Assembly (NCBI GenBank): GCA_026122225.1
Contig: JANEZZ010003061.1
Span: forward strand, 6,007,501-6,071,500
Origin: Heloderma charlesbogerti
Taxonomy: Eukaryota > Chordata > Lepidosauria > Squamata > Helodermatidae
Direction of reading: 5' to 3'
DNA length: 64,000 bases
The notes below the pieces were generated by a model that searched no databases, was not told the DNA's origin, and saw only the letters and a program-made list of their open reading frames with translations. Of this stretch, positions 55,401 through 64,000 are shown piece after piece. Position 1 is the stretch's first letter. Every line of letters begins with the position of its first letter. Position numbers and translations under genes: made by a program.

Positions 55401-57694
55401 GCTAAGTATGGTCTACACCTGGAGTGGGGATCCTCTTTCAACCTGATGTTTGAATTCAATTTTGGGGAAGCTTCCAAGGGCCACATTCCAGTGGTGGGCA
55501 GGGCCAAAGGCAAAAGAGGTGGGATCAAAATACTAAAAAATCCAGCATATTTTAGCTGAAAGCTCTTACTCTTATGAAACCCATCCCATGTGTGTTTCAT
55601 GGATTGTACAGTGTCATTCGTTCCAGCATCTGTTCACAGACAGATTCAATTTTTTTTCCCGAGATTTGGAAAAATACACAAATAATTTTTAAGAGGGTTC
55701 GCAACAATTTACGTAATTTATGTTAGTACATAACGTTTAGCATATTGTCCCTCTTTCCATTCAATTTTCCCCCAAGTATATTGTCCAGCATGGCATACGT
55801 CTCAGCAGAAACTTGCATATTTTCCTACAAATAAATTTGTGTAAATGTTGGGAAAGTTAAAAAAAAAAAAAAAAAAGATCTGAAAGTCCACAGACTCCGT
55901 GCAGCCCAAGAAGGCTCATCCACAGCAGATTCCGCAGGTCGGATTGTTAGAAATCCTAACTCGTTTTAGCCCATCTCGGATTTCTCCAGCATCCCTACTT
56001 TTTAGAATGAAGAATAAACTGCACAAAAACTGGAAAACCATGGGAAAGGAAGGGGGCAGGGCCATCAAGGGAACACTGGGGGGGGGCAGATTTGGCCCCC
56101 AGGCCTGAGGTTCCCCACTCCCAGTCTACACTCAGAGGCAGTAGCTTTCCAGTAGAGGGTTTCAGACAGGAGTCTCTCATTCCCAACTCTACTTGGAAAA
56201 GCCAGAGGTTGAACATAGAGCATGTGCTCTTACCACTGACCTATTGGTCCCACCCCTGGGGGATGGTGAGGCCCAACAGGCCTGGCCAGTGTTCCAAGCA
56301 AACTGGATGTGCACCAAAGTATGTCCCAGAAACCTTGGCAACTTGTGGAGGTCCCATGGCGGATGCTATGGGGTTTCTTAGCAGACAATGTGGAAAATGT
56401 TCCCTGGTGATCAAACAATTTGAACACTGCTCATGTAAACAGTATCCCTTTGAATTCAGTTTAGTCTTTTCTTCACCTCTTGAAGACATCACTATCACAA
56501 GAGGTTGGAGAAGAAAGGTGGCTATGCAAAGCTGGAGACAGACACTCATTTTTAAGAGAACAGAAAGTGATTTGAGAGAGGCTTTGGTTCTTGTGGTGCT
56601 CACACCTATTTCTTTTGTATTTTTGAACAAACATAAAAATATCCACATCCTGCTGATCAGAGGCAATGTCTGAAAGTGTGTGCACATCACAAGCAATGAT
56701 TTCTCCTTCAAACTGCCTTCCACTCTCTGAAAAAGTTAAGATCTGTTTCCAGCCCTGGAATAATACTGTCCAAAACCATCAGGATCTCTCTACCCCTTCA
56801 CTATTGGGACCAGAGTTATAACTTCACAGGTAAAGAAGGATTTTTGCAAGAAGGAATTTTCTCAAACAAATTCCATTACCGTTACATTACTTTAAAAAAC
56901 TATCATCTCCAGAATGCTCTGTAACAAATCTTATTTATTCATTTATTTTAAATGTATAAATCACTCTATATCTAAAAAGAAAGAAAGAAAAAAGATTCCT
57001 TAGCAGTGAACAGTAAAGAAAAAAGAATCAAAATACAAAATAATAATAAAAAACATTTAAAATCAAGTTATACTACTAAACCCGTGTTACTGTTTCTAAA
57101 GTGCAAACAGGTTTTCTCTCCCACTGCAAAGATGCCCCCACCTCCATCACATTAGGACAATTATTATGGTAATGGTCCAGGTTCAGGGATAGTGCATTGA
57201 CAGTGCTAAAGGAATAGCCACCCCATTGTTAAAAACAAGGGTGGTCTCTGTAGGCCCCTAATAAAACTGTGCTCTGTGGTTCCACCCATTCTCCCATCCA
57301 AAGCAGCCTGTAACAGCTGAGAACTTCTGTTTACATCTACGGAGCATACAGCTAAAATGAGCTTCCTAATTAAGAACTTCAGAGTAAACAGTTGTCCTCA
57401 GCTGCCGAAGGCCAAATCGATTGTTTAAGGATGCCTGAACTAGTTGATGAACAAATCTCCAGAAAAAAATGGATTTTGTTTTTGATATTTCCATTTTGTC
57501 TTAACCTTTTCTTGTGGTGTGTGTGTGTGGGGGGGGGGGGTTCAAATGAAAATTAATGTTCCTTAGACATTTTTATGGCTTTGTATATCTGGCTCCCAGT
57601 ATGATTTTCAGCTGTATAGTTCCCTGAATGAAACACCATTCAGGGCTTCTGCCCTGAAAGGTGGCCTAGAAATATTAGATAGATGATTGATAGG

Positions 57695-57734
<40 letters not shown>

Positions 57735-58469
57735 TAGATGATAGACAGACAGAACTGCAGAATATTTTAATGACCTGATTGCCTACTGTCAAGACTGGTC
57801 GCCTCCCAGAGCCCAAGTCTGATGGGACATCCTCATAGGAGGAAGAGAACTGCCCAGAGATCCCAGTACGGTCTGGGATCAGGAGGTGCTGGATCCTCCT
57901 GTTGGGGACTCTGAGATAGCCAACAGAAAGGACTGTCCAACCATGGACCCCACAGCATCCAGGGACTTGGACACATACCTACTGCAATTTGTCAGAGCTT
58001 CCTTAGGAACCTAGGAACACCCATTATCACCTTCTGGGCAACAGAACAGAGACAGGAGTGAGCCCAGACAGAAGCCACCCTTAGGAGGCAGAGCACTCGC
58101 CTGGCAGCAGGGCTCCTGAGCGAGCGGCCTGATTTAAACATTTCCAGGATCAGAGTTTCCACTGAGGGACCAGGAAGGGTGCAATTGTGGCAAGGCCTAC
58201 TAATATACACACTCTCCGTTGCCACCTGCCTGGTGCTGGTACCACACTGTCCCTGCCCAGCTCCTTGGTCTGTACCTCAGCTAGGATGGGCAAATCTGTT
58301 AGTTTTTATTTTCCTCAGTTTCTTATTTTTCCAGTCTTAAATTCAGTTTGTCTTGAACTTTGAGACTTTCTCCGGTCCTAAGTTTGGTTCGTCCCAAACA
58401 TTGAGATTTTTGTTTGAAGGTTGCATGAAAATGTATAAATGTATAATATATGCATTTTAGATGCATTCT

Positions 58470-58473
<4 letters not shown>
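55401..58473. other. Intergenic
   Basis: No gene recognised. A 193-codon frame at 56092-56673 overlaps a similar open frame on the other strand and has no family cues. GACA and G-run low-complexity tracts near 57520-57732. Confidence 0.5.
57696..57732. repeat. (GACA)n microsatellite
   Basis: About nine GACA units, with GATA-type units on both sides. Confidence 0.93.

Positions 58474-58511
<38 letters not shown>
58474..58511. repeat. (AT)19 microsatellite
   Basis: A pure AT run. Confidence 0.95.
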
Positions 58512-58513
<2 letters not shown>

Positions 58514-59329
58514 CTAATATAATGCATTTTTGGACATTATTTTCCCGAATACATGCATTTTGATATGCACTTGTTTGATTGGAAGGCGCCATCGCAAAAT
58601 TTGGAAGAGTGTGAATTTCGAAGGATTACTGAGTTTTGGTTCATGTAGTGGTTCAAAAGTGTGAAATTAAAATGAAATTGAAATGTGAATTGAATAGATT
58701 TCTTCCCCATCCCTAGCCTGAGCTACCTTGCGAACAGCTCCACTGGAGTTTCAGAAGCTGTGTCCCAGATCCCTGGTCCCAGTTCTAGCCTCCAGTCCGA
58801 GCTGGACAGCTCCCTCATCTACGTTGGAAGCCTATGATGACTACAGGTTATCCAGCTCCTGCTCTGGCAGGAATGAGGGATCAACTGATACTAGTCATTT
58901 CCCACTGTTTGTGTGACAACCTGACCCTATAGGTAGGGATGTATGAAAATTTCATTTTTGCTCACAAAGCATCGAAGCAGGGCCAGCCCAAGACATTTTG
59001 CTCCCTGAGGCACACCAGCAAATGGCAGCCCAAGTCAAGATGCATAGTATCCAAAGTCACCCAAGTTATCCTGGTTCATGAGGCAGAAGTTCCATAAGCA
59101 CCTCTCCCCATCCCAGGCAGTAGAAATACAATAATAATAAAGTAAATAATTCACGGCCCATATGGGACACCCAAAATCTGCTGCCTGAGGTGATTGCTTC
59201 ACTCTGCCTCATGGTAGGGCCAGCCCTGCATCTGAGCACGCCCTGTTTGAAGCCTGGAACACAAGCGCGAGCACATGTCTGCCAAAACTATTTGCAGATG
59301 GTTGAACACGCACTCATGTTTCAATACAG

Positions 59330-59523
59330 ATTTAAAACAGATTTTGCTGTTTTAAATCTGTATTTTAAACTCCTGTACTGCTGCTAGGTTTTATTGTGGT
59401 TGTATTGTTATATTGTGGTTTTAATGTTCTGTATATTTTAAATTGTTTTATTGTGTGTTGTTTGGTTTTAATTTTTGTGAACCGCCCAGAGAGCTTCGGC
59501 TATTGGGCGGTATAGAAATGAAA

Positions 59524-59554
<31 letters not shown>

Positions 59555-59556
59555 AT
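59330..59556 (+). mobile_element. LINE/SINE 3' end with (AAAT)n tail
   Basis: GAACCGCCCAGAGAGCTTCG, GCTATTGGGCGGTATAGAAA, then (AATA)n. The same end recurs at 60628-60702 (plus), and inverted near 18228-18275, 50935-50975 and 51390-51520. This is a common squamate retroposon tail, probably L2-linked. Confidence 0.6.
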
Positions 59557-60338
59557 GTTCATCTTGTTCTCGATTCCCAGTCCAGTTTGAACAAATTTCC
59601 TAATTTGTGCACATTTCCTCAGTAGACTTAATCAGCCCCACTTTAGCCTGTTGAGGAAAACTGTGCAAATTTGAGGAAATTGCACAAATCTCCTGTTCTG
59701 TCACTGGTCTGTTTGCTCATGTTTCTTGTTTGCTCAGAGCGAGCAGCAACTGCAAAGGTGAACAGGGATTGCACACGAGACGATGTTTGGGGAATCCTGG
59801 CGCTCTCAGCTTTGTTGGTTCACCTTTCTATATCTATAGGTTTATTTCACTGTGAATACACTGTGACATATTTGCATTTATTATTTATTAACATTTTTTT
59901 CACTTTTTTTTTTTTTTTACTAAGAAGCCACCAAGGCAGTGAGCAATTTAACACACACACACACACACACACACCCCTTTAAAACAGAAAACCATTAAAA
60001 TCAGGGCTGGCCCAAGACATTTTGCTGCCTGAGGCAGAGCAGCAAATGGCTCCTCACCAAGTCAGGGTGCATAGTATCCAAAGCCCGCCATGTTTTCTGG
60101 GTACATGAGGCAGAAAATCCCATAAGAATCTCTCCCCATCCCTGGCAGTAGAAATACAATAAAAACAAAGTAAAAAACTATCAATTTGCTGCCTTTCCAT
60201 GACACCCCAAATCTGCTGCCTGGGGCGACTGCCTCACTCTGCCTCATGGTAGGGCCTGATTAAAACATTAAAAGTTACATAATTTAAAAGGCTACATTAA
60301 AAGAGCTTTGTCTTCACACCCTTTCAGAAAGTCAAGGG

Positions 60339-60464
60339 AGTGGAGGCCAGTTCTAATTCTGGAGGATGTGCACCTTGGATAGCTCCTTTAGAGTTCTGAC
60401 TGGTTCTGACTGAAACCTGGAGCAAATTCACTGCCCCACTGACATCAGAGCCACCAGCCTCCAC
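60339..60464. mobile_element. hAT-like MITE, family A, partial copy
   Basis: Most of the left arm is lost (GTGGAGGCCAG only); the right arm is kept (TAGCTCCTTTAGAGTTCTGA to GAGCCACCAGCCTCCAC). Confidence 0.65.
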
Positions 60465-60964
60465 CAAACCCTCTTAGTTGGACTGCAGCAGTAATTCTGG
60501 TGGGATACTGAACCCTTTTCTCCACATCTACATTTTCCTGATTGGAAACCACTCTTCAGATACTGCTATTAATCTTGCTGGGGCAGCAGCAGGGGACGCA
60601 GGGAATACAGATGCAACACACATTGGTGAACTGCCCAGCTTCGGCTATTGGGCAGTATAGAAATGAAATGAATGAATGAATGAATGAATAAATAAATAAA
60701 ATAATAGGTATTTTTTCTCCCAGCAGACTTAACTGCAGCTGGTGTGGAACAATTTGAATCAGGAAAATGGTGTGCATGTGTGGGGGGGCAGCGGTGGGGG
60801 TAACTATCCAGTCCTCCAGTGCCACTGCTGAGATGCAATTCACTTGCGCGCACACACACACACTGCCCCTGCTTTTAATATTTATATTTAAAGTCAGGAG
60901 ACCTGAGTATGGATCACTCACATCACTCGTCTGTAAATTAAATCCAGTTAATTTCAACAGGATT

Positions 60965-62500
60965 TTAGAGTAGGGCTGTGCATGGATCCCTGATCCAACT
61001 CAGAGGCTGCTTTGGGGCTCCCGAGGAGGGCCCGATTCAGCTTGGGCTGATTCGGGGGGTCCTCAACTCGCTTTGGCCTACAAAGCCGAAGCAGGATTTG
61101 GACATCCGAATCCCACTTTGCCCCCCCAACACACCACCTGGCACCCAGCTCCTTACCTTGTTCTGTGGGGGGGGTCTGCTGCCACCAGGGGAGCTGCTGT
61201 CAGGGGAGCTGCCGCCACCTCTGCCACCAGCAGAGCCAGTGCCAGGGGAGCCATCACCAGCTCCTAGGCTCTCTGGATGCGCGCCAGCAGCCATCTTATT
61301 GTTCTGGAGGGGGTGAGCCATTTTTAAATGGTGACTCCTTGTATTTCTGGAAATACAAGAAGTTGCCATTTTAAAAATGGCTCCTCCCCTCCAGAACAAC
61401 ACAGCTGCAGGATGCATCCAGAGGACCCAGGTAAGGAGCTGAGGGCTGGGCAGCGGCAGTGGCGTGGTGGCTGGGCTTCGGGATTGCTCTGAAGTGCACC
61501 AAAGCGCTTAAGAGTGACCCGCTTCAATTTGGGCTGCTTCAGGCCCCTTCCGCTTCGCCTTGGAGGTGGCCTGAAGTGGCCTGAAGCACACCGCTTTGGC
61601 TCGGAGCCTGGGCTTCGGGGTGAAGCAGTACACATTTTACTGCTTACTCCTATTTTAGACTCATGCCCAAATACCCCTACCATGGTCCTGACTCTTACAT
61701 ATTTGAGCAGCCTTGGGAGGCATTCATTGGATCAGAGAAGCAATGGCAGGAGAGGATGCTTAAGAACAGTTTTGAGTTGCGGCTCTGCTTTATAAAGCCA
61801 CGTGGTTATTCTGCTGCTGGAAGAACACCAGCCCATAATGTTGCATTAGAGCATAGGACAGCACGTAATAACAACACAGCTCATCAGACTGAATGAAAAA
61901 GGGATGATCTCCGGGTTGTGATCTGGCAGCCCCAACACTGGGATCGAAGGCAAGATTTCCCAGGCTCAAATTCAACAGCATCACGTAGGCCATGCTGGTT
62001 TTGAAAGGTAAATGGCATTTGTCTTTGGATTCAAATCCTGCCCTTCTTTCCTGGGTAAATTGTAGATGTGTAAGTGAGAACCATGCCATCACTTGATCAG
62101 GATAAAAGGGTGTCCGCTTTGCATAATCAAGATGTTTCCCTAAAGCAGTCCTTCATCATCTCTGCTTCCGTCTTCCTTTCTTTCTGCAGCAAGGCTCCCA
62201 TCAGCTCCCATCAGCCACACCAAAATGATTAATGAAGGAGCTAAATGACCCAGTGGCGCCGTCTTGGAGGTGGGTGTCTATTAATGAGAGGAAAAGACAA
62301 GGGAGGAGGTGTCCTTTGACACCGCTCACGACTCTCCTATCAGCTCTGGAAAGCAAGGCGGCGCGAGCGGCTGGTTTAGGGGTGGGATATTTGCTGACAA
62401 AAGTCTATGCAAACAAGAACCCTTGTGAGAATGTCAAGGGAACAGCTGCTCCCATCTGGCAAAGGTGAACACCGTTTGCAGAGCAAACTTGCCCCTAATT
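60965..62500. other. Intergenic, includes a palindromic GC block and a repeat-free stretch
   Basis: 61290-61400 has a short inverted pair (GTATTTCTGGAAATACAAG with CCATTTTTAAATGG arms). From about 61640 to 62500 I see no known repeat and no gene; it includes two ATTAATGA motifs near 62227 and 62280. Confidence 0.45.
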
Positions 62501-62763
62501 CAAGCAAATAGTGTTACAAGTGCTATACCTGGAAAAGAAAACATGTTGACTGGGAAGTTAGCGCGACGGGAAGCGAGGATGGAGAAAGAAGAGTCAGGCA
62601 GGCCTGGTTAGATTTGATTTCACACTGAAGAAGGATCATTTCTGCACAAGTGACTCCTTTCCTGGACAAGCCTAGCATTACTTTCATCCTGAGAATGAAT
62701 AATTCTCAGGGCACCATTCTTTATGTATCTAATAGATTTCTTTCTACCCTACCTTTTAAGATT

Positions 62764-63132
62764 GAGGTCTCCAATGTGGTGCTTCCCTCTCCTCTTGATT
62801 TTTATTTTTTTCCTTAAGGAGTTTAGGGGGGAAAATGTTTAATTTTTAAAAAACTAGGAGGGTGGCCTGCTGCAAAGCAAAGTTCTGCCCTCCAGCACCA
62901 TCCTTATTTGGGTTCAAAAGGGTGGTTTTGTGTTTTGGAGCTCAGACCTCCACCTTGGCTTTGTTCTTAGGTTCTTTTATTTTAGTCTCGTCAGTTTGCC
63001 TTCTGGGAAATACGTGTTTTATGACCGGCCATGCCAAATGTGGTAGGCATTTTATGAATGGGTAAACCCCTCCTCATGGCAGCCATTTTATGAGTGCCCA
63101 CACCTGAGCCAGAAAAGTTGGGGACCCCTGTT
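62764..63132. repeat. hAT-like MITE paralogue of the BovB target
   Basis: GTCTCCAATGTGGTGC, CTTGATTTTTATTTTT, GGTGGTTTTGTGTTTTGGAG and GTTGGGGACCCCTG match the two halves that flank BovB at 34123 and 37348-37721. A third, partial copy is near 39340-39440. Confidence 0.65.
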
Positions 63133-63235
63133 TTCAGGTATTCACTCTCCCAAGGCAGCTTACAAACCAACCAGTAAAACAATATTTAAGAAATGACCAG
63201 TTATGAAAATAAGAAAAGCCAAACAACAAAATAAG

Positions 63236-63671
63236 GGCACAGTCCTAAGGCAGCAGCTATATGGCCATAGAACTGGTCCATTCCCAGGAACTGACCTCGG
63301 AGCCCGCACTTTAAGGTTGGTTCCTGGAGAACCGACCCCCATCCCTTCCCGTGCCGCCTCGTAGGCAGCGCAGATTCGCCCCACGCTCCATGCTCAGAAG
63401 AGCAGCGCAGAGTGGGGAAAACAGGGTGTTCCTGGGGGTGGGGCAGGGAGGTCATAAGATCCAGTAGGACGCTTCCTATTTGTCATCTGGCCACCTCTCC
63501 CCATGCTCCGAGGTCCCATGGCTAGACAGCCGAAATGGGCTGTCTAGCCAAGAAAGCAGGGCAGCGGGGGCAGGGAGGAGATCTGCTCCTCTCACTGCTC
63601 CCACCCTGCACCGGATAGGCAGTCGCCCCCAGGTTCGGAGGCAACCGTCAATCCACATAGGGTTGCTCCCT
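63236..63671. mobile_element. Dispersed 450-bp repeat, family D, copy 2
   Basis: Same order of blocks and same orientation as 41679-42123; ends GGGCACAGTCCTAAGG and GGGTTGCTCCCTC. An internal GACAGCCGAAATGGGCTGTC hairpin is present. Confidence 0.65.
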
Positions 63672-63911
63672 CTGTAACATTAAAATAATAGCAGCAGATA
63701 GAACCATTATTAAAACACAGTGCAATAAAATTGCCCCAAAGCAGGCTGGAATAAAGAAAGCTTTTAGGGGTCTTCTAAAAGCTCACAAACAGGGGGCTGT
63801 GCATATCTCCCTGGGGAGGGCATACCACAGATAGAAGCCACCACAGGAAGGCCCTGCCCCATTCTTCAGTGCTTCATTTACAAGGAAAAGACCTTTCGTG
63901 AGAGCCACATT

Positions 63912-64000
63912 TTATGTTAAGAACAGAAGAAGAGGTGCTGGATCAGACCAAAGGCCTATCTCATCCTACATTCCCTAAAATAAGTCTCTTCTCCACTTGC
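63912..64000 (-). mobile_element. CR1/L3-like LINE 3' end, cut by window edge
   Basis: AAGAACAGAAGAAGAGGTGC then TGGATCAGACCAAAGGCC resembles the other copies. It runs off the window. Confidence 0.55.

Noticed and set aside
56092..56673. 193-codon plus-strand frame
   Set aside because: The opposite strand has a 160-codon frame over the same bases; no motif, splice context or family cue.
61663..61896. 77-codon frame PKYPYHGPDSYIF... as a possible gene or retrocopy
   Set aside because: Composition looks protein-like at first, but no family is recognised and no flanking splice sites or poly(A) were convincing.
28400..64000. An additional host gene upstream of GTF3A (for example RASL11A by human synteny)
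   Set aside because: No exon with matching motifs was found; all longer frames belong to LINEs or overlap on both strands.

Overview
The window looks like nuclear DNA from a squamate reptile, most probably a lizard. Two vertebrate housekeeping genes are split by GT-AG introns. The rest is a dense, diverse repeat load: BovB (RTE), CR1, L1 and L2 LINEs, tRNA-like and 5S-rRNA-like SINEs, and hAT-like MITEs. That mixture, with nearly intact BovB, is typical of lepidosaurs. Exon joins were deduced by reading splice sites and phases by eye; no alignment or search was run.

The left 28 kb holds a conserved tail-to-tail gene pair. MTIF3 (mitochondrial translation initiation factor 3, plus strand) has a CpG-island promoter near 2.4-2.9 kb, a probable non-coding first exon ending at 2780, and coding exons at 5772-6252, 9618-9772 and 10611-10820 (281 aa). 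GTF3A (TFIIIA, minus strand) starts in a second CpG island near 28.1 kb. Its nine coding exons run down to 10975 and encode 369 aa with nine C2H2 fingers. The stop codons are only 154 bp apart, and the only canonical MTIF3 poly(A) signal seen lies beyond GTF3A's last exon, so the 3' ends probably overlap antisense. The same pair is neighbouring in human (13q12.2).

GTF3A introns hold much of the repeat load. Intron 8 has a CR1 of about 3.7 kb with both ORFs, plus a 5S-rRNA-derived SINE. Intron 6 has a BovB 3' end. Intron 2 has an L1 3' fragment that was itself split by an ORF1-only, HAL1-like L1 derivative (both with 16-bp target-site duplications), and a CR1/L3-like LINE end close to the exon 2 donor. 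Intron 1 has a cluster of CR1/L3-like LINE ends.

From 28.4 kb to 64 kb I find no protein-coding host gene. It contains a full-length BovB (34142-37347) inside a hAT-like MITE, a second 5'-truncated BovB (39690-41278), an L2 fragment, a deleted CR1 copy, several palindromic MITE families and many microsatellites.

The observations I rate highest are the 5S-derived SINE, with TFIIIA-type internal control elements, lying inside the TFIIIA gene; the HAL1-like nested insertion; the (TG)17 tract beside a GTF3A splice acceptor; the overlapping convergent 3' ends; and the near-intact BovB.
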